64,000 nt of DNA from Caballeronia sordidicola (lineage in GTDB: Bacteria > Pseudomonadota > Gammaproteobacteria > Burkholderiales > Burkholderiaceae), in the NCBI RefSeq assembly GCF_000729995.1, contig NZ_JNFG01000020.1:186001-250000 (forward strand), given 5' to 3'. A program made the translations under genes and the position numbers. The notes under the pieces are model-generated. The model had not been told where the DNA came from and made no database searches. It worked only from the letters and a program-made list of their open reading frames with translations. Below, piece by piece: positions 24,577-33,626 of this stretch. Each line of letters opens with the position of its first letter. Position 1 is the first letter of the stretch.

Positions 24577-26061
24577 ATGAAACGCTACTACGACCTATGG
24601 CATGCCCGCATCAAGAGTCTGGTTAAGGCGGTTCAGGGGCGTCCGGTGGCATTTCTGGTGTTGTTCGGCCTGAGCCTTATCAACCTGTCCAGTGAATGGC
24701 CCAGCGACATAACACGTCCGGCTTTCGTGACCGAGCTTGACGATGCGCTTCCTGATTCCTTTAAAACGGCCCGGCAACTTCTGTTCGACCAGTATCAACG
24801 TCGCTTCCCGCGAGTTCCGACTGCTCAACCCGTGACCATTGTCGAGATTGATGACGCGACGCTGGCAGCCGTCGGTCAATGGCCTTGGCCGCGAAATCGC
24901 CTCGCGACCCTGATCGATGCCATTGCGGCGCTGAAACCGCTGGCTATCGGTCTCGACATCTACATGCCTGAGCCGGATCAGACCTCTCCCGACAAGGTGG
25001 CCGGCAATCTGCCGGAAACGGCTGGGGCGCTCGCCGCCAGCTTGCGGGCGCTCCCCAGTCACGAAGCCATTCTCGCGAACGCGTTGCGCGCAGCGCCGAC
25101 CATACTGGGTGCTGCGGCGCTTGACCATCCCACCTTCGCGGCCAGCACCGATATGCGAAGCGCTCCGATCCTCGTGCATGGCACCGACCCGCTGAGCCGC
25201 GTGCAACGGTTCGACTATGTGCTTGCCAGCCTGCCGGAATTGCAGGCGGCGGCCCACGGGCAGGCGATGCTGAGCGTCGCGCTCGAGCAAGGCGTGGTCC
25301 GGCATATTCCCTTGATCATGGGTTTGGGGGAGAAGCTGGTTCCCGGTCTGCCGATGGAAATGCTCCGCCTCGCTACGGGGTCATCGGCGATCGATGTTTA
25401 TGCCGACACGTCGGGCGTGCAGGCTGTGGGTGTCGCGGATGCGGAGGTGCCTACGCAACCCGGCGGTGATATCTGGTTGCATTTTGCGTCCATTCGATCG
25501 ACGTTGAGCCGCTACGTGTCGGCACGCGACATCCTGCAGGGAACAGTTGATCCGGAACGGTTCAGGAACAAACTGGTGCTGGTCGGACTGACGGGTACCG
25601 GGGTGACTGATATGCGCACGACCCCGTTGGGGGAACTGGTGCCTGGGATTGAAATACAAGCGCAGGTTATAGAGACTATTTTTGAGGGGCGGTTTCTGCG
25701 TCGACCGACCTGGCTGAAATGGGCGGAAAGTGCATTTATCATGATGTTCGGATTGCTGATTATTTGGTATGTGCCGCGGACTCAATCGCGGTTTGCTTTG
25801 TTTCTGAGAGCGGTGCCTAAGGGGTCTACTTTTTTGGGGCTTTTTTTGCACCTGTCGAATCTCTTATGCTGCTTCTTTATTTTCGTGCGTTTCGGACTTC
25901 TGGTCGATGCGGCTTCGATTTTTATTATTCTTTCTGCGGTTATGGGGTGTTTCTTTGCGCCTGCGTTGTTGCATGCGGGCGAACGGGGTAGGACAGAGGT
26001 GACGCCGGCGAAGGGGCGTGAAGCGGATAGCGACGGTACCGGTAAGGCACCGGGACCTTGA
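24577..26061 (+). CDS. CHASE2-domain membrane sensor without an output domain
   Basis: This protein of about 494 residues has an N-terminal transmembrane helix near 25-42, then a periplasmic CHASE2 domain (PVTIVEIDDATLAAVGQWPWPRNRLATLID, LGLDIYMPEPD-like region). About three transmembrane helices follow between residues 385 and 470. It ends in a short charged tail instead of the usual adenylate cyclase, kinase or GGDEF domain. The ATG at 24577 is preferred over the TTG one codon upstream. The 3' third is noticeably richer in T. It is the third gene of the FecR-OmpA-CHASE2 operon; output must pass to another protein if it signals at all. Confidence 0.82.
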   Translation: MKRYYDLWHARIKSLVKAVQGRPVAFLVLFGLSLINLSSEWPSDITRPAFVTELDDALPDSFKTARQLLFDQYQRRFPRVPTAQPVTIVEIDDATLAAVGQWPWPRNRLATLIDAIAALKPLAIGLDIYMPEPDQTSPDKVAGNLPETAGALAASLRALPSHEAILANALRAAPTILGAAALDHPTFAASTDMRSAPILVHGTDPLSRVQRFDYVLASLPELQAAAHGQAMLSVALEQGVVRHIPLIMGLGEKLVPGLPMEMLRLATGSSAIDVYADTSGVQAVGVADAEVPTQPGGDIWLHFASIRSTLSRYVSARDILQGTVDPERFRNKLVLVGLTGTGVTDMRTTPLGELVPGIEIQAQVIETIFEGRFLRRPTWLKWAESAFIMMFGLLIIWYVPRTQSRFALFLRAVPKGSTFLGLFLHLSNLLCCFFIFVRFGLLVDAASIFIILSAVMGCFFAPALLHAGERGRTEVTPAKGREADSDGTGKAPGP

Positions 26062-26519
26062 AGTACGGGCGCGCGAATGGGCGTTGCGGATCGGTAAGAC
26101 TCATTCGACTTTCTCGTCACCCGACATTCGCAGCGGGGTAGATTCGGGGCACCAGAATGGCGGGAAAGGCCGAGGACCCGCCGATAGTCGATGCGAAGTA
26201 GAGGGCGGGTCGTCGGCCAAGACGGACGTCGGGCGAACATCGCCCCGGTCGTCGTGAATGTTAGCTTCAAAGACGTTGGTTAAAAGGTGCCATCGGCCAG
26301 CGGAGCGGTCGATCGACAGTTACGTCCGAGTGCAGACATCTGTCGACATCCTGTTACCTTATTGATAGGCGATGCAACCCCTCCGTTGCTCTGTTTGCAT
26401 CCCCATAAGGGACCCGCGCTCAGGGAAAAGCGGCGTTGATGAATCTTGGTCGGTTAGGTCCTCAGGTGGCCGTCGGCCAATCTCCGAACAATAGTTCCGG
26501 ACCGCAAACAGGACGCGCC
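26062..26519. other. Long non-coding spacer of mosaic type
   Basis: No credible gene is present. A segment near 26211-26235 (CGTCGGCCAAGACGGACG) resembles one at 27449-27466 (CGTCGGCCTGAGCGGACG). This suggests dispersed extragenic sequence, as seen between genes in Burkholderiaceae. Confidence 0.4.
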
Positions 26520-27314
26520 ATGCACACAACGCTGACGATTGATGGAATCGATGTTCTTGTGGAAGGTGAAGGGAGCCAAACCATCGTCATGATCCACGGG
26601 TGGCCCGACACCTATCGACTATGGGACGAGCAGGTCGAGTTCTTCAGGGCGCACTACCGCTGTGTTCGGTTCACACTACCCGGTTTCGACATCGATAAAC
26701 CTCGCCAAGCGTTTTCGTTGGCTCACTTGATTGGCACGTTCAAGCAAGTAGTCGAGAAGACGTGTCCGGGCGAGAAAATTATCCTGATGCTGCATGACTG
26801 GGGCTGCGTATTCGGCTACCAGTTCTACATGAAGCATCCCTCACTGGTATCAAAGATCATTGGGGTGGACATTGGCGACGCGCCTTCACGTCGATACGTC
26901 AAGTCATTGCCCGTAAAGGCTAAGGCCATGATCGTCAGGTACCAAGTGTGGCTCGCCATTGCGTGGCGTATCGGAGGGAGGCTCGGTGACCGGATGACGA
27001 CGTCCATGGCGCACTGGCTGAGAGCTCCTGCGGATCCACAATTCATCTGTTCGTCCATGAACTATCCATACTATATCCAATGGACGGGCGTTCATGGATC
27101 GTACAGACACTTGGCCGAAGTTGTACCGCGCTGCCCGATGCTGTTCATCTACGGATCGCGCAGACCCTTCATATTCCATTCCCCGCAATGGGCCGAAGAT
27201 TTGGCAGCACGAGAGGGTTGTCAAGTGCTTGCCTTTGACACGGGGCACTGGGTTATGCGAGAGGAGCCGCAGCGGTTCAATGCGACCGTGCAGGTGTGGC
27301 TGACCACAACGTGA
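26520..27314 (+). CDS. Alpha/beta hydrolase of the haloalkane dehalogenase/epoxide hydrolase type
   Basis: This protein of about 264 residues has an HGWPD oxyanion motif at 26-30 and HDWG at 92-95. D93 is therefore the nucleophile, not Ser, as in haloalkane or haloacetate dehalogenases and epoxide hydrolases. A C-terminal DTGHW supplies the catalytic His. The start at 26520 is chosen because AGGA lies upstream and the longer frame adds a non-family leader. It stands alone between two long spacers. The substrate is not readable. Confidence 0.8.
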   Translation: MHTTLTIDGIDVLVEGEGSQTIVMIHGWPDTYRLWDEQVEFFRAHYRCVRFTLPGFDIDKPRQAFSLAHLIGTFKQVVEKTCPGEKIILMLHDWGCVFGYQFYMKHPSLVSKIIGVDIGDAPSRRYVKSLPVKAKAMIVRYQVWLAIAWRIGGRLGDRMTTSMAHWLRAPADPQFICSSMNYPYYIQWTGVHGSYRHLAEVVPRCPMLFIYGSRRPFIFHSPQWAEDLAAREGCQVLAFDTGHWVMREEPQRFNATVQVWLTTT

Positions 27315-27734
27315 ATGACCGACGGGGCTATAAGGCACGTTCGAATTTATTGAAAGCGACCGTTCGCATTGGCCTCAGTCCGCGATTTAGCGAATGACGG
27401 CCAAGGCCGATCAACCGCCAATTGCCGAAACTACGCGAGCGGCGGTTCGTCGGCCTGAGCGGACGGTCGACTATCTATCATTGATTGGCTGAAATCGGCA
27501 GCAATGTGGACGTTGTCGGCGTCGCGACGTGAAGCCAACATGACGGTCTCATCTCGCACCAATCTTTGTCACTCAGCCAACTGATGATCAATCCAGAGAC
27601 CTGTCGTTCGTGTTGGTGCTTCCGCGAACTAGATCGTGCCCGCAAGCGAAACTTCTCCGGCAGTCCGTCTCGAATCAACGCGATACAGATATCCGTCAGT
27701 TGCGGTTCTGGGGCGACCAAGGTGTGGGCTGCGA
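27315..27734. other. Long non-coding spacer of mosaic type
   Basis: Weak frames only. Words such as CGTTCG, GGCCGAT and GACGTGAAGCC recur and parallel the spacers at 26062-26519 and 29159-29621. I read it as extragenic repeat-derived DNA, not a gene. Confidence 0.4.
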
Positions 27735-28148
27735 TTATTCCTGCGCATCGTCGTACTCCCGCCGGCACTGCTCCATGTGCGGCCAGTTCTCGCGGATCCA
27801 TGACGTAAAGCCTTCAAGGGCAGGTAACATGCTGGCGCCCATGCTGGTCAGTTCATATTCGACGCGTGGCGGCACTTCCGGGAAGTAGTGCCGTGTCAGA
27901 AGCCCATCGCGCTGCAGATTGCGGAGCGTCAGCGTAAGCATGCGTTGGGTAATTCCTTCAATGCCATGCTTGAGCTCGGAGAAGCGGAGACGATGTCCGT
28001 GGGCGATGGCGAGATGCGACATCACGAGGATCGTCCATTTGTCGCCAAGCCGGGAGAGCACTCCATGAGGAGCGCAGGACTGGAAGCGCGGACCGTCTTC
28101 TGTCTGCTCGTAGGGCCGCCCGTGTATGGAGTGTTTCAACAGTATCAT
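27735..28148 (-). CDS. HxlR-family transcriptional regulator
   Basis: This 137-residue winged-helix protein has the HxlR signature: CAPHGVLSRLGDKWTILVMSHL, then FSELKHGIEGITQRMLTLTLRNLQRDGLL, and the beta-wing PPRVEYELTSMG. The Cys before the first helix (position about 25) is the redox-sensing residue in quinone- or aldehyde-responsive relatives such as QorR and HypR. It is divergent from an NmrA-type oxidoreductase gene with a perfect inverted repeat between them, and probably represses both. Confidence 0.87.
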   Translation of the reverse strand: MILLKHSIHGRPYEQTEDGPRFQSCAPHGVLSRLGDKWTILVMSHLAIAHGHRLRFSELKHGIEGITQRMLTLTLRNLQRDGLLTRHYFPEVPPRVEYELTSMGASMLPALEGFTSWIRENWPHMEQCRREYDDAQE

Positions 28149-28192
28149 CCCTGTGCCTGAGGTTGAAAAATGTGCCGTCTTCCGGCATTTTC

Positions 28193-28221
28193 CACGTGAG
28201 TATATATTAGTAACTCACGTG
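28193..28221. promoter_or_regulatory. Probable HxlR operator between divergent genes
   Basis: CACGTGAGT at 28193-28201 and ACTCACGTG at 28213-28221 form perfect 9-bp arms around an 11-bp A/T-rich centre that contains a TATATT-like -10 element. The ribosome site of the NmrA gene follows at once, so a bound dimer would block it. Confidence 0.7.
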
Positions 28222-28240
28222 TATGGACAGGAGGAAGTTT

Positions 28241-29158
28241 ATGTTGAATAGCAAGCAATCGATCGTGGTCTTCGGCGCAACGGGTCAACAAGGTGGATCC
28301 GTTGCGAAAGCGCTTCTCAACGCGGGGTGGCGGGTAAGGGCGCTGGTGCGCGATCCCACCTCAGCGAAGGCAATCACGCTTCGTGACGCGGGTGCTGAGC
28401 TTGTCCAGGGCAGCTATGCCGACACCAATGCAATCCAAACGGCGATGCGCGGTGCTTATGGCGTATTCAGCGTTCAGCAGAGTTCGCCTAGCGGTGAAGT
28501 GACGGACGAAGAGGAAGTGCGCTTCGGCATCGCGATCGCGGACCTTGCTGTCGCATGCGGCGTGACTCATCTCGTCTACAGCTCGGGGGGCGCGGTCAGC
28601 GACAGGCCTACTGGAATGGGTCACTTCGATAGCAAGATGCGTATAGAAGCGCATATTCGCAAGCTGCCGATTAAGGCGACGATCATTCGCCCGGTGGCCT
28701 TTATCGATATGCTGGTAATGCCGGGCTTCGGACTTGACGAGGGGCGCTTCAACTTTTTCATGCACCCTGAACAGTCCATCCAGCTTCTGGCTGTGGAGGA
28801 CATCGGCAAGTTTGTCGAACCGATATTTGCAGACCCGAACCGCTTCGGCGCCCGGACCTTTGAGATCGCCAGTGATACCGTGACCGGCAAGGATCTCGAG
28901 GCTCTGTTCAGCCAAGCGGCAGGACGCCCGATTGCGTATTCGCGGTTCACGGACGAGGTGCTGGAGGCCAGCCCTTTCCTCGCCAGTCTTACCGCTCTGT
29001 TGGATGAAGGGCCGCTTGCGGGGCATGCCGACCTAAACGCGCTGCGGGAAATCAATCCTGCGATGCAGTCCGTTCGTGAATGGCTCGCCGGAACTGGCCG
29101 AGACTCCTTCGTCCGTGCTTTGGGTACCGAGGGCACATGGGCGTATGGTCGCGGTTGA
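28241..29158 (+). CDS. NmrA/HSCARG-type NAD(P)-binding oxidoreductase
   Basis: This protein of about 305 residues opens with SIVVFGATGQQGGSVAKALL (GATGQQG nucleotide loop) and continues with VRALVRDP, the NADP-type second strand. The family includes redox sensors and quinone oxidoreductases without the SDR Tyr-Lys pair. AGGAGG at 28228-28233 fixes the start at ATG 28241, not the ATG at 28223, which lies upstream of the ribosome site. It is divergent from an HxlR regulator and is probably its target. A role in quinone or electrophile stress is inferred. Confidence 0.85.
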   Translation: MLNSKQSIVVFGATGQQGGSVAKALLNAGWRVRALVRDPTSAKAITLRDAGAELVQGSYADTNAIQTAMRGAYGVFSVQQSSPSGEVTDEEEVRFGIAIADLAVACGVTHLVYSSGGAVSDRPTGMGHFDSKMRIEAHIRKLPIKATIIRPVAFIDMLVMPGFGLDEGRFNFFMHPEQSIQLLAVEDIGKFVEPIFADPNRFGARTFEIASDTVTGKDLEALFSQAAGRPIAYSRFTDEVLEASPFLASLTALLDEGPLAGHADLNALREINPAMQSVREWLAGTGRDSFVRALGTEGTWAYGRG

Positions 29159-29621
29159 TCCCTGCTTCCCTTACCCGGACGGCAGGCTGCAAAGCACCGC
29201 GCTTTCTTCGATGGCATCCGTCGCTAATCACGGCCATGTTGATCGTCAATTGCAACGCGACCGCGTTCGTCCGAGCTCCGCGCGATAGCGAACGTACCCT
29301 TTGCAGGTTGCGAACGGCCGCTTAGGCCGATGACCCGCCTTACGAGCTGCAAGAGCGAAGGGCGGTTGTACCTTGCAAGTGCTCGTTCCAACCACCCAGC
29401 AATCTCCGTCAGTTGTGGGGTCGACTTCTGCCCGACATTGCCCGATCTATGACGGGCTTCTCGCCAGTTTATCTTCAGATCGGCGTCGGCCGCATTGAGA
29501 CGTTCGACAGCACGGGAAAGATCGTTAACAATCGGCAGAGCAACTTCAGATAGCGACCGTCATCGGTCGGTTCTCTCGTCGTTCGGTATTGCAATTTCCC
29601 TTTCTCCCCGCTTCTCCTGCC
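29159..29621. other. Long non-coding spacer of mosaic type
   Basis: No credible gene. It has the same texture as the spacers at 26.1 and 27.4 kb, with recurring GAACGGCCG and GGCCGATGACC words. No terminator or promoter could be picked with confidence. Confidence 0.4.
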
Positions 29622-30077
29622 ATGATTATTGCCCTCGAATCACCCGATCAACCCGACGTGATCGCTCTCATTGCCGAACTGGACGCATACCAGGACTCCC
29701 TTTACCCGCCAGAGAGCCGGCACTCCCTGGATCTGGCGTCGTTGAAGCAGCCCAATGTCCTCTTTGCCGTTGCGCGGGACCGTCTGGGCGAGGCAATTGG
29801 CTGTGGGGCGATTGTCCTCTGCCCTGAATTCGGCGAACTCAAACGCGTGTATGTCAGTCCTCGCGGCCGAGGGCAAGGCATCGCCAAGAAACTCATCACT
29901 CTGCTCGAGTTACGGGCAGTAGACTCTGGCTGTAAGTTGCTCAAGCTTGAAACCGGACCGTACCAACATGAGGCGCTGGCTTTGTATGCCGCAGCCGGTT
30001 ATCGGCGCCGGGGACCGTTTGGTGATTACACGAACGACCCAATGAGTGTTTTCATGCAGAAACACATCGCGGCATGA
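29622..30077 (+). CDS. GNAT-family N-acetyltransferase
   Basis: This protein of about 151 residues has the acetyl-CoA pyrophosphate loop RGRGQG following the beta4 strand (LKRVYVSP). A second motif B follows (LKLETGPYQHEALALYAAAGY). I prefer the ATG at 29622 (MIIALESPDQPDV) over the ATG 33 bases upstream; neither has a clear ribosome site. The acceptor substrate is not identifiable. It is separated by 108 bp from the next gene on the same strand. Confidence 0.82.
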   Translation: MIIALESPDQPDVIALIAELDAYQDSLYPPESRHSLDLASLKQPNVLFAVARDRLGEAIGCGAIVLCPEFGELKRVYVSPRGRGQGIAKKLITLLELRAVDSGCKLLKLETGPYQHEALALYAAAGYRRRGPFGDYTNDPMSVFMQKHIAA

Positions 30078-30185
30078 GACGTGGATTCGGCCGGACACAC
30101 AAATCGTCGCGGACAAACCGCCCACGCCGGCCTGAATAGCGTGAGCTGCTTCACTCCCGAACCTCTCCCTTCCCGGAGCGCAACC

Positions 30186-30992
30186 ATGTCTTCTCTTGCC
30201 AATACTTTCCGCCAACTGCACACAGCCTCCGAGCCGCTGCGCCTGCCAAACGCATGGGACGCCGGTAGCGCGAGGCTGTTCGAAAGTCTCGGTGCCAAGG
30301 CGATTGCGACCACCAGCGCAGGCGTCGCCTGGGCCAACGGCTATCCCGACGGCCGCACCATGCCTGTGGACACGGCCGTCCAGGTTGCGGCGAGCGTTGC
30401 GCGCGTGTTGCACGTGCCGCTGACCGTCGACATCGAGAACGGTTATGCCGACGAACCCGCGGCGGTGGCGCGGACGGTCCTGCGATTTATGGAGGTCGGC
30501 GTCGTCGGCATCAATATCGAGGACGGCCGGGATGCGCCCGAGCTGCTCGCGGCAAAGATCGAAGCCATCAAGAACGCCGCTGCCGGCGCGGGTGTGGACA
30601 TCTTTGTCAATGCGCGTACGGACGTCTATCTGGGCTCGCTGGTCGAGGACGACAAACGCGTCGGCGAAGTGCTGCAGCGCGCCGCGCGCTATCGCAGTGC
30701 GGGCGCCGATGGCTTATTCGTGCCGGGGCTGTCCGCGCCCGCAGACATCAAGGCCGTCGTGGCTGCCGTCGGACTGCCCCTGAACGTCATGGCATGGCCG
30801 GGCTTGTCTGACGCATCGGCGCTCGGTCAGCTAGGCGTCCGGCGACTGAGCGCCGGGAGCGGGATTCCGCAGGTGCTGTGGGGCCATGCCGCAAGACTGG
30901 CGCAGGATTTCCTGGAAACTGGAAGCTCGACTCCCATGGGACGCGATGCCATGAGCTATGCGCATCTGCAGGCGCTGTTTGTTGGCATCTGA
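30186..30992 (+). CDS. Isocitrate lyase/PEP mutase-family protein
   Basis: This protein of about 268 residues has an alpha/beta barrel with TTSAGVAWANGYPDG, VDIENGY (D82, E84), INIEDG (E112, D113) and VNARTDVYL. These are the Mg-binding and substrate-loop positions of the PEP mutase/oxaloacetate decarboxylase/2-methylisocitrate lyase superfamily. It lacks the KKCGH catalytic loop of isocitrate lyases, so a lyase acting on a C3-C4 keto acid or phosphonate is more likely. The start at 30186 is supported by GGAG upstream. Confidence 0.85.
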   Translation: MSSLANTFRQLHTASEPLRLPNAWDAGSARLFESLGAKAIATTSAGVAWANGYPDGRTMPVDTAVQVAASVARVLHVPLTVDIENGYADEPAAVARTVLRFMEVGVVGINIEDGRDAPELLAAKIEAIKNAAAGAGVDIFVNARTDVYLGSLVEDDKRVGEVLQRAARYRSAGADGLFVPGLSAPADIKAVVAAVGLPLNVMAWPGLSDASALGQLGVRRLSAGSGIPQVLWGHAARLAQDFLETGSSTPMGRDAMSYAHLQALFVGI

Positions 30993-31100
30993 GCTACCAG
31001 GGAGACGCCGCACATATCTCGCGAAATTATCCGCATCGAAGCGCTGTCGACGTACCTGCATGGGGAGAATGGGAATGGTCGTGCGCTGGAGACTACCGTC

Positions 31101-32030
31101 TCACAGCGGCAGCCGTTCCCGACATGCAGTCAGCGTCAGTTGTCTGAGCCAACGATGAACAGGATCGACCTCTGAACGAGGATGCCACATCTGCGAGACC
31201 GTTATCTCCGCGGTTTTCACAGGAAGCTCGAAGGCATGCAACGTGGCAGATGCGGCCAATCCTTGCTGTTCAGCCTGACCCCCCATCAAAGACGCAGGCA
31301 CGAGCGCTATCAAGTCGGAGGCTCGGGTCACAGCCAGCGCGGCGGGAAAACTCGGAACGACGGCGACAATCGTTCGTTCCAGCCCTAAAGCGGCCAGCGC
31401 CGCATCGACCGGTCCGCTTGCGCGACCGCGTCGTGAAGCGACGACATGGCCAAACGCGATGTACCTATCGGCCGTCACCTCACGCTCCATTGCGAGCGGA
31501 TGCCCCTGTCTGACAACACCAAGAAAGCGGTCCCGGAACAATGCCTGCACGCGGACTTCCGGTCCCATTTCGCTCAATACACCGATTTCAAGATCAGCGG
31601 AGCCATCGCGCAAATACGCCGCCGTCTTCTCAAGCTTGGGCGCAAAACGCAGACGCACGAGTGGCGCATCCGCAATAGCCGCAGCGATCAGCGAAGCGGC
31701 GAATGCCTCCACGAAACCGTCGTTGGCGCGAATGGTAAAGGTTCGCTGCAACGTCGAAAAATCCGGCTCCGTCGTTGAGGGACGAAGTACCGCACGCGCC
31801 TCGTGAACCGCATTCTGAGTGCGTTGGCGCAGTTCCTCCGCATGGGGCGTCAATACCATCCGGCGCCCCGCCCGAACCAATAACGGGTCACCGGTCGCTT
31901 CGCGAAGCCGGGTCAAGGTCCGGCTCATGGCCGAGGCACTCAATCCCAGTCGACGTGCAGCACCGGCCACGCTGCCATCGGCAAGCAATACGTCGAGCGC
32001 AATGAGTAAATTCAAGTCGGTTTCGGGCAT
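31101..32030 (-). CDS. LysR-type regulator adjacent to SDR gene
   Basis: This protein of about 309 residues has the helix-turn-helix DLNLLIALDVLLADGSVAGAARRLGLSASAMSRTLTRLR. The C-terminal effector domain follows the PRSEV-like strand order. The start is placed at ATG 32030 (MPETDLNLL), since the longer frame adds ten residues not typical of the family. It is divergent from a short-chain dehydrogenase at 32175 and probably regulates it. The inducer is unknown. Confidence 0.85.
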   Translation of the reverse strand: MPETDLNLLIALDVLLADGSVAGAARRLGLSASAMSRTLTRLREATGDPLLVRAGRRMVLTPHAEELRQRTQNAVHEARAVLRPSTTEPDFSTLQRTFTIRANDGFVEAFAASLIAAAIADAPLVRLRFAPKLEKTAAYLRDGSADLEIGVLSEMGPEVRVQALFRDRFLGVVRQGHPLAMEREVTADRYIAFGHVVASRRGRASGPVDAALAALGLERTIVAVVPSFPAALAVTRASDLIALVPASLMGGQAEQQGLAASATLHAFELPVKTAEITVSQMWHPRSEVDPVHRWLRQLTLTACRERLPL

Positions 32031-32174
32031 GCCTGATCGTAGCAGGACCCGCTGAAACATGGCGTTTGATGCAGGTTATAAGTGCAACTGCTGCGTCTTC
32101 CGCCATGTCTCTCCCATCGATATATTTCCTGTATCGACCCATGACTATCGGGTCTTATTCATAGGGAACTATCA

Positions 32175-32879
32175 ATGCAAGACAACTCTCTGCAGAAAAC
32201 CGTCCTCCTCGTCGGCGCATCCCGCGGCCTCGGATTCGCCATGGTCGAGGAATACCTCAAGCGCGGCTGGCGAGTGATTGCCACCGGGCGAGAGAGCTCA
32301 ACAGAAAAGCTGCGCCAACTCTCGGAAAGCACTCAAGGCGCGCTGGAAGTTGAAGCAGTCGATATCACAATTCCCGACCAAGTCGCCGCATTACACGATC
32401 GTCTTAAAGATCGGCAAGTGGATCTACTTTTCGTGAATGCGGGCGTCAAGAACGACGATCGTGAAACGATCGCCGATGTCTCGACCGAGGAATTCGTGCG
32501 CGTCATGGTGACGAATTCGTTGAGTCCGATGAGAGTCATCGAGGCGTTTCAGGACCTCGTGCGGCCGACCGGAACGATTGGTGTCATGTCGTCAGGGCAA
32601 GGTAGCCTCACCAACAACACTAACGGCAATTACCAGGTCTACCGGGCCAGTAAGGCTGCTCTCAACATGTTCATGCGTAGCTTCGCAGCGCGCCACCAGG
32701 ACGACGCGAGAACCCTGCTATTGATGGCGCCTGGATGGGTACGAACGGACATGGGCGGTCCTGGCGGACGTCTGAGTATCGAGGAAAGTATCCCGAACTT
32801 GCTGAACACGATGGAGGCTTACGAAGGCCGTTCCGGATTGCATTACCTGGACTACCTGGGAAGAGTCGTTCCTTGGTGA
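32175..32879 (+). CDS. Short-chain dehydrogenase/reductase
   Basis: This 234-residue classical SDR has the GASRGLG nucleotide loop at 14-20, VNAG at 87-90, a Ser near 139 and YRASK with Y156 and K160. AGGGA lies upstream of the ATG. It is divergently arranged with a LysR regulator. The arrangement is typical of a regulated detoxification or carbonyl-reducing enzyme; the substrate is not known. Confidence 0.85.
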   Translation: MQDNSLQKTVLLVGASRGLGFAMVEEYLKRGWRVIATGRESSTEKLRQLSESTQGALEVEAVDITIPDQVAALHDRLKDRQVDLLFVNAGVKNDDRETIADVSTEEFVRVMVTNSLSPMRVIEAFQDLVRPTGTIGVMSSGQGSLTNNTNGNYQVYRASKAALNMFMRSFAARHQDDARTLLLMAPGWVRTDMGGPGGRLSIEESIPNLLNTMEAYEGRSGLHYLDYLGRVVPW

Positions 32880-32906
32880 GCGGTGACGAAATTCCAAAGT
32901 CACCGC
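32880..32906 (+). terminator. Hairpin after the SDR gene
   Basis: GCGGTGAC at 32880-32887 pairs with GTCACCGC at 32899-32906, immediately after the stop codon. No T-tract follows, so it is a weak or factor-dependent terminator, or a 3'-end stabiliser. Confidence 0.4.
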
Positions 32907-32994
32907 ATCCGCCAAAGAGCGCAATACATCGCGATACCCCCGGCAAGTCCAACGAGATCTAAGGACCCGCCGAGGTTAAAAAATGAACCGAAGA

Positions 32995-33471
32995 TCACCC
33001 ACCAACCAGCGACTTTCCTTGCGAAAGAATCTTGTCACAAACCTGCTTGGTGACTTGCTGCTTCAACCCGCCGCCACTCAGATCAACCTGTTTCCCATCG
33101 CCACTTTTCAAAAGACCTGCAGCCCCTGAGGTATACCCGCTATCCGACGACGCAGCCGATGTCCCACCTATCTTGCTCATCAGCGAGTCTTTAACCGACG
33201 ACGCCCCGTTGCCACTGAGATAGTTGTTCTTGATACAAAACTGCAGCACGCCTGCAACATTACTTGTACTACCCGATGTCAGCGATGACCCGGTCAACCC
33301 GCCGGTCATGCCGCTCATGCTCCCCAGGCTGCTGAGCCCGCTGGACGAGGATCCATCGGAGCTGCCGCCTCCTTTCAACAAATTGCCAAGCTGCGCGTGA
33401 GCGGCTGAAAAGGGTAACAACATTGCAATTGCGATGCCTGCAACGGTGCGGCGATATGTGCGGACTTTCAT
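32995..33471 (-). CDS. DUF2501 exported protein
   Basis: This 158-residue protein has a clear signal peptide ending SAAHA-QLG, then a Gly/Ser-rich region (GGGSSDGSSSSGLSSLGS). A conserved C-terminal region follows with two Cys residues (VLQFCIKNNYLSG and QVCDKIL) that may form a disulfide. This matches DUF2501 (YjjA type), a periplasmic family of unknown function. It is monocistronic, converging on the SDR gene. Confidence 0.82.
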   Translation of the reverse strand: MKVRTYRRTVAGIAIAMLLPFSAAHAQLGNLLKGGGSSDGSSSSGLSSLGSMSGMTGGLTGSSLTSGSTSNVAGVLQFCIKNNYLSGNGASSVKDSLMSKIGGTSAASSDSGYTSGAAGLLKSGDGKQVDLSGGGLKQQVTKQVCDKILSQGKSLVGG

Positions 33472-33626
33472 GCTCGGACTCCTTCAGTGACTAAAACCAG
33501 CCTCTAATATAGTGCGTTTCGCGCCAGACGTTGAATAAGAACGTTCCCGGCTTGCGCTTGGACAATTTAGATGGAGTGCTGATGATCAAAGATGGTCAAT
33601 GAAGATCAAAGAACGGCAGCCGAAAA

